Of a stretch of DNA of 64,000 nt, positions 27,748 to 37,509 are shown piece after piece. Source of the stretch: Alloalcanivorax marinus. GTDB taxonomy: Bacteria; Pseudomonadota; Gammaproteobacteria; Pseudomonadales; Alcanivoracaceae. The number at the start of each line of letters is the position of its first letter. Position 1 is the stretch's first letter. The notes under the pieces were generated by a model. That model was not told the DNA's origin and made no database searches. It was given only the letters and a program-made list of their open reading frames with translations. The translations under genes were made by a program, and so were the position numbers. Location: the NCBI RefSeq assembly GCF_016906305.1, contig NZ_JADDOL010000004.1, positions 1-64,000 on the forward strand. Direction: 5' to 3'.

Positions 27748-29166
27748 ATGCCGATAAGAAAAATCCTCATCGCCAACCGTGGCGAGATCGCGGTGCGCAT
27801 CGTGCGCGCCTGCGCCGAGCTGGGTATTCGCTCGGTGGCGGTGTTCACCGAACCGGACCGCTACGCCCTGCACGTGAAGCGCGCCGACGAAGCCTACAGC
27901 CTGGGTGACGACCCGCTGGCCGGCTATCTGAACCCGCACCATATCGTCAACATGGCGGTGCAGACCGGCTGCGACGCCCTGCACCCGGGTTACGGGTTTC
28001 TTTCCGAGAACGCGGAGCTGGCGGAGATCTGCGCCCAGCGGGGCGTGACCTTTATCGGGCCCTCGGCGGAGGTGATCCGGCGCATGGGCGACAAGACCCG
28101 CGCCCGCCAGGCGATGATCGACGCCGGCGTGCCGGTGACACCGGGCTCGCAAAACAACCTGAGCGGCCTGGACGAGGCCCGCCGGGAAGCGGACCGGGTG
28201 GGCTACCCGGTGATGCTCAAGGCCACCTCCGGCGGCGGCGGTCGCGGCATCCGCCGCTGTGACAACGAGGACGAGCTGGCGCGCAACTACGAACGGGTGG
28301 TCTCGGAAGCCACCAAGGCGTTCGGCAGCGCCGATGTGTTCCTGGAAAAGTGCATCGTCGACCCGCGCCATATCGAAGTGCAGATCCTCGCCGACGACCA
28401 CGGCAACACCATCCACCTGTTCGAGCGCGACTGCTCGATCCAGCGCCGTAATCAGAAGCTGATCGAGATCGCCCCTTCCCCGCAGCTCACCCCGGAGCAG
28501 CGCACCTACGTGGGCGACCTGGCGGTGCGCGCCGCCGAGGCGGTGGGCTACACCAACGCCGGCACCGTGGAATTCCTGTTCACCGGCAATCAGGTGTTTT
28601 TCATGGAGATGAACACCCGGGTGCAGGTGGAGCACACCATCACCGAGCAGATCACCGGCGTGGACATCGTGCGCGAGCAGATCCGCATCGCCGCCGGGGA
28701 ACCGCTGGCCTACCGGCAGAGCGACGTGCGCCATCAGGGGTTCGCGCTGCAGTTCCGGATCAACGCGGAAGACCCGAAGAACAACTTTCTGCCCAGCTTC
28801 GGCCGCATCAGTCGCTATTACGCGCCGGGCGGCCCGGGGGTACGGGTGGATACCGCCATCTACACCGGCTATACCATTCCGCCGCACTTCGATTCCCTGT
28901 GCCTGAAGCTGATTGCCTGGAGCCTGACCTGGGAAGACGCGCTGGAGCGGGCCAAGCGGGCGATCAACGACATGCGCCTGCAAGGGGTGAAAACCACCGC
29001 CCCCTATTACCTGAAGATTCTCGACGATCCCGGTTTCCGTAGCGGCCAGTTCGACACCAGCTACGTGGACACCCACCCGGAACTGCTCGACTACTCCGAA
29101 AAGACCAAACCCGAAGAAATCGCGCTGGCCATCGCCACCGCGATTGCCGCTCACACCGGGCTATAA
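27748..29166 (+). CDS. pycA: Pyruvate carboxylase, biotin carboxylase subunit A
   Basis: ATP-dependent carboxylation of biotin as the first half-reaction of anaplerotic oxaloacetate formation. 472 residues: KILIANRGEIAVRIVRACAE opening, ATP-grasp glycine loop ATSGGGGRGIRR near residue 160, and the EMNTRVQVEHTITE active-site segment near 290. Start ATG 27748 has CGGGAG upstream and matches the standard biotin carboxylase start. The second subunit follows 16 bp later. Confidence 0.93.
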   Translation: MPIRKILIANRGEIAVRIVRACAELGIRSVAVFTEPDRYALHVKRADEAYSLGDDPLAGYLNPHHIVNMAVQTGCDALHPGYGFLSENAELAEICAQRGVTFIGPSAEVIRRMGDKTRARQAMIDAGVPVTPGSQNNLSGLDEARREADRVGYPVMLKATSGGGGRGIRRCDNEDELARNYERVVSEATKAFGSADVFLEKCIVDPRHIEVQILADDHGNTIHLFERDCSIQRRNQKLIEIAPSPQLTPEQRTYVGDLAVRAAEAVGYTNAGTVEFLFTGNQVFFMEMNTRVQVEHTITEQITGVDIVREQIRIAAGEPLAYRQSDVRHQGFALQFRINAEDPKNNFLPSFGRISRYYAPGGPGVRVDTAIYTGYTIPPHFDSLCLKLIAWSLTWEDALERAKRAINDMRLQGVKTTAPYYLKILDDPGFRSGQFDTSYVDTHPELLDYSEKTKPEEIALAIATAIAAHTGL

Positions 29167-29182
29167 GCGCAGGAGATTCGCC

Positions 29183-31006
29183 ATGAATACCAACGCGAAA
29201 AACAGCAAGAAAATCAAAGTCACCGACGTGGTCCTGCGCGACGGTCACCAATCCCTGATCGCCACGCGTCTGCGTACCGAGGACATGCTGCCGATTTGCG
29301 AGCAGCTGGACGCCGCCGGCTTCTGGTCCCTGGAGGTGTGGGGCGGCGCCACTTTCGACGCCTGCGTGCGGTTTCTCAAGGAAGACCCCTGGGAGCGGCT
29401 GCGCAAGCTGCGCGAGGCACTGCCCAACAGCCGCCTGCAGATGCTGCTGCGCGGCCAGAACCTGCTCGGCTACCGCCACTACGGCGACGACGTGGTGGAC
29501 GCCTTCGTGGAGCGCGCCGCCGCCAACGGCATCGACGTGTTCCGGGTGTTCGACGCCATGAACGACCCGCGCAATCTGGAAACCGCCCTGCGCGCGGTGA
29601 AGGCAAACGGCAAGCACGCCCAGGGCACGCTCTGCTACACCACCGGCCCGGTGCACACCCCGGAGCGGTTCGTGGCGCTGGCCAAACAATTGGCGGACAT
29701 GGGCAGCGACTCCATCGCCATCAAGGATATGGCCGGCCTGCTGACCCCTTATGCCACCGCTGAACTGGTGGCCGCCCTCAAGGACGCGGTGGACCTGCCC
29801 CTGTTCCTGCATTCGCACAACACCTCTGGCCTCGCCCCGATGTGCCAGTTGAAGGCCATCGAGAACGGCGTGGACCATATCGATACCGCCCTGTCGCCGT
29901 TCGCCGGCGGCACCAGCCACCCGGCCACGGAATCCATGGTCGCCGCCCTGAAAGGCACGCCCTGGGATACCGGCCTTGATCTGGAAAAGCTGCAACCCAT
30001 CGCCGACTACTTCCGCGAGGTGCGCAAGAAGTATCACCAGTTTGAAAGCGACTACACCCGCGAGGACATCGGCGTGCAGGTCAACCAGGTGCCCGGCGGC
30101 ATGATGTCCAACCTGGCCAACCAGCTGAAGGAACAGGGCGCCCTGGACAAGATCGACCAGGTGTTCGCGGAAATTCCCCGGGTGCGCCAGGACCTGGGCT
30201 ACCCGCCGCTGGTCACGCCCACCTCGCAGATCGTCGGTACCCAGGCGGTGATGAACGTGCTCGCCGGCGAGCGCTACAAGACCATCACCAACGAAGTGAA
30301 GCGCTATCTGCTGGGCCACTACGGCGCCGCCCCGGCGCCGGTGGACGCCACCCTGCAACGGCGCGCCGTGGGCAACGAGGAGGTCATCGACCAGCGCCCG
30401 GCGGACCTGCTGCCCCGGGAGCTGGGCAAGCTGCGCCGGGACATCGGCGAGCTGGCCGGCAACGAAGAGGACGTGCTCACCTTCGCCATGTTCCCGGACA
30501 TCGGCCGCGCCTTCCTGGAAGAACGGGCCGCCGGCACCCTGAAACCCGAGCCGCTGCTGCCGCCGGACAGCGGCCAGGCCGCCGGCGCCGAGGTGGCCGG
30601 CCAGCCCACCGAGTTCATGATCGACGTCCACGGCGAAACCTATCAGGTGGCGATCACCGGGGTGGGCCTGAAGGGCAGCGACAAGCGCCGTTTCTTCCTG
30701 ACCCTGGACGGCATGCCCGAGGAAGTGATCTTCGAACCGCTCAACGCCTACCAGAAAGGCGACGGAGAAGGCGGCCGCAAGCAGGCCGGCGGCCCCGGCG
30801 ACGTGACCACCAACATGCCCGGCAACATCGTCGAGGTGCTGGTGGCGGAAGGCGACGAAGTGAAAGCCGGCCAGCCGGTGCTGGTGATCGAGGCGATGAA
30901 AATGGAATCCGAGGTGCAGGCCCCCAGCGGCGGCACCGTGAAAGGGATCTTCGTCGCCAAGGGCGACCGGGTGACCCCGGGGGAAGTCTTGATCGAAGTG
31001 CGCTGA
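29183..31006 (+). CDS. pycB: Pyruvate carboxylase subunit B (carboxyltransferase plus biotin carrier)
   Basis: 607 residues. Residues 10-300 form the HMGL-like TIM barrel (VVLRDGHQSLIATRLRTEDM, DVFRVFDAMND, SIAIKDMAGLLTPYATAEL), then the conserved carboxylase domain, and the C-terminal biotinyl domain with VIEAMKMESEVQAP carrying the biotinylated lysine. Equivalent in layout to oxaloacetate decarboxylase alpha, but pairing with pycA and absence of beta/gamma membrane subunits indicate the carboxylase. Confidence 0.93.
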   Translation: MNTNAKNSKKIKVTDVVLRDGHQSLIATRLRTEDMLPICEQLDAAGFWSLEVWGGATFDACVRFLKEDPWERLRKLREALPNSRLQMLLRGQNLLGYRHYGDDVVDAFVERAAANGIDVFRVFDAMNDPRNLETALRAVKANGKHAQGTLCYTTGPVHTPERFVALAKQLADMGSDSIAIKDMAGLLTPYATAELVAALKDAVDLPLFLHSHNTSGLAPMCQLKAIENGVDHIDTALSPFAGGTSHPATESMVAALKGTPWDTGLDLEKLQPIADYFREVRKKYHQFESDYTREDIGVQVNQVPGGMMSNLANQLKEQGALDKIDQVFAEIPRVRQDLGYPPLVTPTSQIVGTQAVMNVLAGERYKTITNEVKRYLLGHYGAAPAPVDATLQRRAVGNEEVIDQRPADLLPRELGKLRRDIGELAGNEEDVLTFAMFPDIGRAFLEERAAGTLKPEPLLPPDSGQAAGAEVAGQPTEFMIDVHGETYQVAITGVGLKGSDKRRFFLTLDGMPEEVIFEPLNAYQKGDGEGGRKQAGGPGDVTTNMPGNIVEVLVAEGDEVKAGQPVLVIEAMKMESEVQAPSGGTVKGIFVAKGDRVTPGEVLIEVR

Positions 31007-31034
31007 TTTTTCCCGTTACCGGGACCCACTCCAC

Positions 31035-31058
31035 CGGCGCCCGCCCGGGCGCCGTTTT
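31035..31058 (+). terminator. Terminator after pycB
   Basis: CGGCGCCCG at 31035-31043 pairs with CGGGCGCCG at 31046-31054, followed by TTTT. Confidence 0.7.
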
Positions 31059-31061
31059 CAC

Positions 31062-31099
31062 CGCCGCGACGTTTGCCTTAACCGTCGCGGCGCTTTTTT
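31062..31099 (+). terminator. Second terminator after pycB
   Basis: CGCCGCGACG at 31062-31071 pairs with CGTCGCGGCG at 31083-31092, then six T residues. Its end overlaps the stop of the convergent DUF3592 gene. Confidence 0.75.
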
Positions 31100-31793
31100 A
31101 GGATTCTTTCAGGAACGGCAGCTCCACGTGGTAGCGGCGCGGATCGTCCGGCGCCACCCACACGGTGAGCGGTTGATGGCCGAGCATCGGACCCGGGTCG
31201 GTCCACAGCGCGTCACTGCGAAACACATGCGTCTCGCCGCTCGCCGGATCCCGCCATTGGCACACGATCCGGTAAGGATGGCGATGGTTGATACTGATGG
31301 AATGATCCAGCACCACCTCCACCGGCTCGGCGGCCACCTTCCGGCCGTTGTTGCGCAGCCAGGCCACCTTGCGCGCCTTCCACCTCGGCCACAGCAGGAA
31401 ACCCGCACCCACCACGCAAAGAATCACGCCCAATACGCCGGCGATCAGGGGCGCGCCCCATTGCGAAAAGAAACCTTGAAGACGCGCGTCCTCGCTGTGC
31501 CCCGGTGCGTACAGCACCTCCACCCGCTCGCCCACCTCGTAGGCCGGCGGGCGGCTGCTCATATTGGGCACGAACACCACGCTCCGGCCTTCCCGATCCC
31601 GAAAATGCACCTTGGGGCTGTACAGCACGTCGCCTTCACTGTCCCGCTTGGGCACCAGATCGGTGACCACGCCAGCGGCGGTCACCGCGGTCTCCAGAAA
31701 GCGCGCGCTGTTCCAGGCGGCTGTGCCGCCGCCGGCCAATGCCAGCACGCCGAACGCGAGCAGCCCGGCGCCCGCCACGGTGGTCACTTTCAT
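31098..31793 (-). CDS. DUF3592 membrane protein
   Basis: 231 residues with an N-terminal membrane segment (about 5-25), an extracytoplasmic part, and a second membrane segment near 112-133. YSPKVHFRDREG, then VEVLYAPGHSEDARL, is the DUF3592 pattern; a similar second beta-rich region (YRIVCQWRDPASGETHVFRS) is at the C terminus. Function unknown. Convergent with pycB. Confidence 0.75.
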   Translation of the reverse strand: MKVTTVAGAGLLAFGVLALAGGGTAAWNSARFLETAVTAAGVVTDLVPKRDSEGDVLYSPKVHFRDREGRSVVFVPNMSSRPPAYEVGERVEVLYAPGHSEDARLQGFFSQWGAPLIAGVLGVILCVVGAGFLLWPRWKARKVAWLRNNGRKVAAEPVEVVLDHSISINHRHPYRIVCQWRDPASGETHVFRSDALWTDPGPMLGHQPLTVWVAPDDPRRYHVELPFLKES

Positions 31794-32016
31794 ACGGAAT
31801 GCTCTCCCCCATTCATGCCTTGCTTTGTCTCGTTGCCCTGGTGGTTCGAGCGCGGCACTTTACCGGCTTACCCCGCGGGGTGCCGAGCGGTAACGCACGA
31901 AAACGCGCCGCGAAGCAGGACGCGAAAGCCACGGCAAAGAAACTGCCACCGGCCTGTCACACGGCCCCACTAACCTCCCGCGCTGATCCTCCACGCAGAA
32001 GCCATGGGAGCCGACC

Positions 32017-33846
32017 GTGCCTTTCCAATTCCGTTTTTCCGCCCTTGCCGTCACCGGTTTGTCACTTTTTCTCGCCGCCTGCGGTGGCGATGATGACCAC
32101 CACGGCGGCACGTCCGACGCCGCCAAACCCCTGAACCTGCAGGTTCTGTACACCAACGACCATCACTCTTACTTCGAAGGCCAGAGCTACGATCTGAACC
32201 TGGACTACGACGCCAACCAGCCCGGCGGCGAACCCGTTCGGCTGAGCCTGGGTGGCTTCCCGCGCATCATCACCGCCATGAACGACTACCGGAACGACCA
32301 TACCCTGGTGCTCAACAACGGCGAGCTCAATGGCACCCTCTATTTCAGCCTGTTCAAGGGCGAAGTGGACTTCAAGGTGTTCAACACCCTGGGCCTGGAC
32401 GCCTACCAGCTCGGCAACCACGAATTCGACGAAGGCGAAGCGCACCTGCGCGACCTGCTGGAAACCGCCAACTTTCCGGTGATCACCGGCAACATCCGCC
32501 CCACCGTGGACAGCCCGCTGTTCAACAGCGACATCAAGCCCTACGTGGTCAAGGAGATCGACGGCGAGAAGGTGGCCGTGATCGGCGTGCTGAAAGTGGA
32601 GAAGACCCGGGAGTCCTCCTTGGTCACCGACGCGGTGGAATTCGACGACGAGATCCTGTCCGTGCGCGACCACATCTACGCGCTGAAGGATCAGGGCATC
32701 AACAAGTTCATCGTGCTCAGCCACCTGGGCTATGAGTTCGACCAGGTGCTCGCGGAAAATGTGCGCGACATCGACGTGATCATTGGCGGCGACACCCACA
32801 ACGTGCTCGACTCCACCGGCGAACTGGCGGCCATGGGCCTGGAGGTGGACGGTGACTACCCCACCGTGGTCCAGGACCCGGACGGCAAGCCGGTGTACAT
32901 CGTGCAAGCCTGGGAATACGCCAAGGGCCTCGGGCGGCTGAACATCGACTTCGACGCGGACGGCGTGGTCACCGACATCGACGGCAACATGGAACTGCTG
33001 GTGGGCGGCCCCTACCAGGTGCAGGACGCCGGCGGCGCCTGGGTCACCGCCGACGCGGACCAGACCGCCCGCATCAACGGCGTGATCGACGATCTCACCA
33101 CCATCCGCACCGCCGAGGAATCCCGGCAAATCCTGGACATCCTGGCGCCCTATAAAGAGCAGATGGAAAGCTTCAAGCAGGAAACCCTGGGCCAGGTTAC
33201 CGAGCCGATGCCCTTCGAGCGCATCCCGGCGCCGTTCAACGCCGGCGACACGCCCACCGGCAGCTACACCGCCTGGGTGGTGGCCGACGCCTTCCTGAAG
33301 TATCTGCCCAAGGCCGACGTGGCGATCCAGAACGCCGGCGGCGTGCGCGCGCCACTGAACGACGGCACCTTCACCGTGGCCAACGCCTACGACATCCTGC
33401 CGTTCTCCAACACCGTGGTCACCATCGACATGACCGGCGCGCAGATCGTCAAGGTGCTCAACGAAGGCCTGGACTACGCCCAGGGCATCTCCGCCTCCAC
33501 CGGCGCCTTCCCCTACGCCGCCGGCCTGCGCTACGACGTGACGCTCGGCGCCCCGGAAGGCACCGGCATTGAAAACGTGGAAGTGCGCGACGACAACGGC
33601 AACTGGGCGCCCATCGTGGAAAGCGAAACCTACTCGGTGGCCACCAACTCCTTCACCGGCCAGGGCAAGGACGGCTACGTCACCTTCGGCGAGGTGCAAA
33701 CGGCGAACCCGGACGCCTTCGAAAACTCCAACGTCACCTACGTGGTGCCCCTGCTGGAGTACTTCCGCGAAGAGCTGCCGGACCAGACCCTGCCGGCCCT
33801 GGACCCGAACCAGTACAGCCTCAAGTCCGTCACCGACCTGCGCTAG
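32017..33846 (+). CDS. Bifunctional metallophosphatase/5'-nucleotidase, lipoprotein
   Basis: 609 residues. N-terminal lipobox LFLAAC near residue 22 predicts a lipid-anchored outer-surface or periplasmic enzyme. Residues 37-300 form the calcineurin-like domain (LQVLYTNDHHSYFEG, LNNGELNGTLYF, LGNHEFDEGEAHLRDLL, LSHLGYE, IGGDTHNVLD) that binds two metals; residues 375-580 form the 5'-nucleotidase C-terminal domain with NAGGVRAPLNDG and YDILPFSNTVV. The start is GTG at 32017, since no ATG is in frame upstream and GGGAG precedes it. Confidence 0.9.
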   Translation: MPFQFRFSALAVTGLSLFLAACGGDDDHHGGTSDAAKPLNLQVLYTNDHHSYFEGQSYDLNLDYDANQPGGEPVRLSLGGFPRIITAMNDYRNDHTLVLNNGELNGTLYFSLFKGEVDFKVFNTLGLDAYQLGNHEFDEGEAHLRDLLETANFPVITGNIRPTVDSPLFNSDIKPYVVKEIDGEKVAVIGVLKVEKTRESSLVTDAVEFDDEILSVRDHIYALKDQGINKFIVLSHLGYEFDQVLAENVRDIDVIIGGDTHNVLDSTGELAAMGLEVDGDYPTVVQDPDGKPVYIVQAWEYAKGLGRLNIDFDADGVVTDIDGNMELLVGGPYQVQDAGGAWVTADADQTARINGVIDDLTTIRTAEESRQILDILAPYKEQMESFKQETLGQVTEPMPFERIPAPFNAGDTPTGSYTAWVVADAFLKYLPKADVAIQNAGGVRAPLNDGTFTVANAYDILPFSNTVVTIDMTGAQIVKVLNEGLDYAQGISASTGAFPYAAGLRYDVTLGAPEGTGIENVEVRDDNGNWAPIVESETYSVATNSFTGQGKDGYVTFGEVQTANPDAFENSNVTYVVPLLEYFREELPDQTLPALDPNQYSLKSVTDLR

Positions 33847-33858
33847 CCAGAGCGATCA

Positions 33859-33889
33859 AGCCGGGCGGAGGTTTCCGCCCGGCTTTTTT
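33859..33889 (+). terminator. Terminator after nucleotidase
   Basis: AGCCGGGCGGA pairs with TCCGCCCGGCT (33874-33884) around a four-base loop and is followed by a T run to 33889. Confidence 0.85.
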
Positions 33890-33943
33890 ATGGGCTGCCC
33901 GCCGACCACGACAGGACGTGGCTCCCTAATTGAAGGCCTTGGT

Positions 33944-34025
33944 GTAGGAGCGACTTCAGTCGCGATGAAGCTTTGGTCGCGATGAAAATAGTACCGCGGT
34001 AAATCGCGACTAAAGTCGCTCCTAC
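33944..34025. repeat. REP-like hairpin repeat, locus 2
   Basis: Two inverted 22-bp copies, starting GTAGGAGCGACTTCAGTCGC at 33944 and ending at 34025 with the inverse, separated by 38 bp that contains a third partial TCGCGATGAA. Confidence 0.8.
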
Positions 34026-34050
34026 CAAATCCACGGGAACCCCACCGCGC

Positions 34051-34647
34051 TCAGGGACCGCCCGCCAGCATCGGCGCCCAGGCCGGCAGGCCGACGCCCA
34101 GCGCCACGCCGGCGAGTATGCCGACGGCCAGGAACACCAGGAACCACAGCCGCTCGCGCCGGTTCATGGCCTGCACGCCCTGCAGCGTGCCGGGCCGCAC
34201 CAGCAGATAGAACAGCCCCAGCGCTACCGCAAGCGGCCCGACCAGCACCGCCAGATAGCCGTACTCCACGGCGGCCGCGCCGGTGGCCAGGGCGCGGGCC
34301 TTGCCACCCAGGTAAAACACCGTCCACAGCACGCCGCCGGTGAGCAGCAATCCGCCGGCCAGACGCACGCCACCGGGCGTCGCGGCGCTGGGCGGCGAAG
34401 ACGGACTGCCCGCTTGCCGGTGGCGCCACAGGGCGCGGCCGGAGCGCGCCATGCCGATCAGCCCCAGCACCAGGAACACCAGCCCCATGGCCAGCATCCC
34501 CAGCACCACGCCCTGATCGCCGAACTGCTGGTACAACCAGCCGCTTCGCTCCTCCGCCCGGGCCGGCTCGCCCCAGCGGGCCACCGCCATCAGCAACGCC
34601 ACGCCACCGATCACCGACAACGCCAACCAACGACCGAACGACGACAT
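34051..34647 (-). CDS. Multi-pass membrane protein, unrecognised
   Basis: 198 residues with about five hydrophobic segments (near 5-22, 45-65, 97-118, 125-150 and 165-187) and a polar loop between the second and third. No family recognised. ATG at 34647 has GGTGGAG seven bases upstream; an in-frame ATG at 34680 lacks a good site. Confidence 0.65.
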   Translation of the reverse strand: MSSFGRWLALSVIGGVALLMAVARWGEPARAEERSGWLYQQFGDQGVVLGMLAMGLVFLVLGLIGMARSGRALWRHRQAGSPSSPPSAATPGGVRLAGGLLLTGGVLWTVFYLGGKARALATGAAAVEYGYLAVLVGPLAVALGLFYLLVRPGTLQGVQAMNRRERLWFLVFLAVGILAGVALGVGLPAWAPMLAGGP

Positions 34648-34824
34648 CCCGTACTCCACCGCTATCCATTGAGCAAACACTAAAAAGGAAGGGCCAACCT
34701 ACCCAAGCGGCGATGCTCAGGCAACGAAGCCGACTTCGAATCGTGAAGCGGTCCCGGGGGACAGGCGGCGCCTCGCCTTGCATGGTAGCCTCTGCGTTCC
34801 TTCTTCATGATCAGGACAAACACC

Positions 34825-35442
34825 ATGAAACTCTGGGGGCGCGCCAACTCCACCAACGTACGCAAAGCACTGTGGTGCGCGGCGGAACTGGGCTTGAAGC
34901 CGGAACACATCGAAGTGGGTGGCGCCTTTGGGGGCGTGGATACCCCGGAATACAAAGCCATGAACCCCAACGGCCTGGTCCCCTGCCTGGAGGACGATGG
35001 ACTGGTGCTGTGGGAATCCAACACCATCGTGCGCTACCTGGCCCGCCGCCATGGCCAGCCGCCGTTCCTGCCCGACAGCGCCGTCGCCTGGGCCGAAGCG
35101 GAAAAATGGATGGATTGGGCCTCGCTCTCGTTCGCCGAACCCTTTAAACAATTGTTCTGGAACCGCGTACGCCGCACGGCGGAGGAACGGGACAACGCCG
35201 CCATGGAGCAGGGCCGGCTGGCGTGCGAGCGGCTGATGCGGATCGCCGACGAGGCGCTGAGCAACCGACCGTTCCTGGCCGGCGAGGACCTGACCATCGC
35301 CGACATCCCGCTGGGGTGTCTGGCCTACGCCTGGTTCACGATGCCCATCGAACGCCCGGACCTGCCCCACCTCACTGCCTGGTACGAGCGCCTTTGTGGC
35401 CGCCCGGCCTTCCAGAGCGCGGTAATGACGCCTCTGACCTGA
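34825..35442 (+). CDS. Glutathione S-transferase family protein
   Basis: 205 residues: N-terminal thioredoxin-like domain (MKLWGRANSTNVRKALWCAA, with S/N near residue 9 at the usual catalytic position; NPNGLVPCLEDDGLVLWESN containing the cis-proline and ES glutathione site) and helical C-terminal domain with LTIADIPLGCLAYAWF. ATG 34825 follows AGGA. Stand-alone gene; substrate unknown. Confidence 0.9.
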   Translation: MKLWGRANSTNVRKALWCAAELGLKPEHIEVGGAFGGVDTPEYKAMNPNGLVPCLEDDGLVLWESNTIVRYLARRHGQPPFLPDSAVAWAEAEKWMDWASLSFAEPFKQLFWNRVRRTAEERDNAAMEQGRLACERLMRIADEALSNRPFLAGEDLTIADIPLGCLAYAWFTMPIERPDLPHLTAWYERLCGRPAFQSAVMTPLT

Positions 35443-35591
35443 ATACTCATGTGCGGACCGACAGCCCGGCGCACGCAATCCAGGCGGCGCGCAACGTGAA
35501 GCCGACCGCAACCCGGTACGAGGGCGTATGATAAGGCCGGGCGGGACAAAAACGCCCGACCGAAAACAACGATAACGAAAGAGGGAGAGCC

Positions 35592-37478
35592 ATGACTTTC
35601 TTCAAACGACTGCTGCCGGCGATTGGCCTGGCGGCCCTGGTGGGGTGCCAGCACGCACCGCCGGCTGAGCCGGCGGACGCCATCTGGCTGAACGGACCGA
35701 TCATCACCATCGACGACGCGCACCCTCAGGCGGAAGCCGTGGCGGTGCGCGACGGGCGCATCGTCGCCGTGGGCAAACGCAAGGCGGTGTTGCGCTACCA
35801 GGGCGAGGCCACCGCCGTCCACGATCTGCAAGGCCGCGCCCTGCTGCCCGGCTTCGTGGACGCCCACGGCCATGTGTTCTTCGTCGGCTTCCAGGCGATG
35901 AGCGCCAACCTGCTGCCGCCGCCGGACGGCGGCGTCACCGATGTGGCGTCCATGGTCGAAACGTTGAAGACCTTTTCGAAGGACTCGGTGCTGCGTGAAC
36001 AATTCGGCCTGATCTACGGCTTCGGCTACGACGATTCGCAACTGACCGAACAACGCCATCCCACTCGGGAAGAGCTGGACCGGGTGAGCACCGATCAGCC
36101 GGTGCTGGTGATTCATCAGTCCGCCCACTTCGGCGTGGTCAACAGCGCCGGCCTCAAGCAACTTGGCATCACCGCCGACAGCGACAACCCCAAGGGCGGC
36201 GTGATCGTCAAGGATCCAGCCACCGGGGAACCCACCGGCCTGCTGGAAGAGAACGCCTTCTTCATGGCGCTGGGCAAACTGTTCCCGAAAATGAACCCGC
36301 AGCAGGCCATCGCCATGCTGCAGGAAGGCGAGAAGCTCTACACCCGCTACGGTTACACCACGCTGCAGGACGGCCGCAGCGCCCCCATGCACGTAAAGAT
36401 CGCCGAAGCGGCGGCCAATGCCGGCGCCCTGCGCGCGGACATCGTCTCCTACCCGGACATTCTTAACCCGGGGGTGGCGGAGCTGATGGTGCCGCCGTTC
36501 TATCACAACGTGGAGAGCACGCCGCAATACCACAACCACTTCCGCATCGGCGGCATCAAGCTGACCCTGGACGGCTCGCCCCAGGGCAAGACCGCCTGGC
36601 TCACCGAACCCTATTACCAGCCGCCGGAAGGCAAGGGCGCCGACTACGCCGGCTACGGCGTGGTGGACGACGACAAGGTGGTGGAGGTCTACACGCAAGC
36701 CCTGGAAAACCGCTGGCAAACGCTGACCCACGCCAACGGCGACCGCGCCATCGACCAGATGATCATGGGCTGGCGTGAAGCCGAGGCCCGGGTGCCCGGC
36801 GTGGACGTGCGCCCGGTGCTGATTCATGGCCAGACCCTGCGCAAGGACCAGATCCCGGCACTCCAGGAACTGGGCATCTTCCCGTCCCTGTTCCCCATGC
36901 ACACCTTCTACTGGGGCGACTGGCACCGGGATTCCGTGCTCGGCCCGGAGCGGGCGGAGAACATCTCCCCCACCGGCTGGCTGCGCGAGCGGGGCATGCG
37001 CTTCACCACCCACCACGACGCCCCGGTGGCGCTGCCGGATTCCATGCGCGTGCTCGACGCCACGGTGAACCGCACCACCCGCAGCGGCCGGGTGCTGGGC
37101 GAGAACCAGAAAGTGGACGTGATGACGGCGCTGAAGGCGATGACCCTGTGGTCCGCCTGGCAGCACTTCGAGGAAGCCAGCAAGGGCTCCATCGAAGTGG
37201 GCAAGCTGGCGGACTTCGTGGTGCTCTCGGACAACCCTTTAACCGTGAAGCCGGAAACGCTGATCGACCTGAGGGTGGAAGAGACCATCAAGGAAGGGGA
37301 AAGCCTCTACCGCCGGGAAGCCGGCACGGCTCTCAACGCGCCCCCGGCACTCGGCCTGGCCCCGGCCCTGGCGGCCCATGACCACGCCCACCGCGGGGAA
37401 GGCCACTTTGGTGGTGACGGCTGCTTCGCCCCGGGTCTGGAAGTGATCTTCCAGCGCCTCACCGGCGCCCGGCACTGA
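35592..37478 (+). CDS. Amidohydrolase (YtcJ-like, amidohydrolase_3), lipoprotein
   Basis: 628 residues. Lipobox LAALVGC near residue 18 predicts a lipid anchor. VDAHGHVFFVG near residue 92 provides the first metal-binding histidines; LTHANGDRAIDQMI near 378 and RFTTHHDAPVALPDS near 474 are typical of the YtcJ group; GKLADFVVLSDNPL closes the fold. The C-terminal GHFGGDGCFAPG tail is unusual. Substrate unknown. Ribosome site GAGGGAGAG. Confidence 0.88.
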   Translation: MTFFKRLLPAIGLAALVGCQHAPPAEPADAIWLNGPIITIDDAHPQAEAVAVRDGRIVAVGKRKAVLRYQGEATAVHDLQGRALLPGFVDAHGHVFFVGFQAMSANLLPPPDGGVTDVASMVETLKTFSKDSVLREQFGLIYGFGYDDSQLTEQRHPTREELDRVSTDQPVLVIHQSAHFGVVNSAGLKQLGITADSDNPKGGVIVKDPATGEPTGLLEENAFFMALGKLFPKMNPQQAIAMLQEGEKLYTRYGYTTLQDGRSAPMHVKIAEAAANAGALRADIVSYPDILNPGVAELMVPPFYHNVESTPQYHNHFRIGGIKLTLDGSPQGKTAWLTEPYYQPPEGKGADYAGYGVVDDDKVVEVYTQALENRWQTLTHANGDRAIDQMIMGWREAEARVPGVDVRPVLIHGQTLRKDQIPALQELGIFPSLFPMHTFYWGDWHRDSVLGPERAENISPTGWLRERGMRFTTHHDAPVALPDSMRVLDATVNRTTRSGRVLGENQKVDVMTALKAMTLWSAWQHFEEASKGSIEVGKLADFVVLSDNPLTVKPETLIDLRVEETIKEGESLYRREAGTALNAPPALGLAPALAAHDHAHRGEGHFGGDGCFAPGLEVIFQRLTGARH

Positions 37479-37484
37479 ACACGG

Positions 37485-37505
37485 GACCCCGGCGCCGCCG
37501 GGGTC
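37485..37505. terminator. GC-rich hairpin between convergent genes
   Basis: GACCCCGGC pairs with GCCGGGGTC across a 3-base loop, 6 bp past the amidohydrolase stop and just before the GNAT stop. No clear T run on either strand, so termination is probable but not certain. Confidence 0.45.
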
Positions 37506-37509
37506 AACA

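Noticed and set aside
29183-31006. Oxaloacetate decarboxylase alpha subunit for pycB
   Set aside because: No beta or gamma decarboxylase genes nearby and a biotin carboxylase gene directly upstream, which fits two-subunit pyruvate carboxylase.
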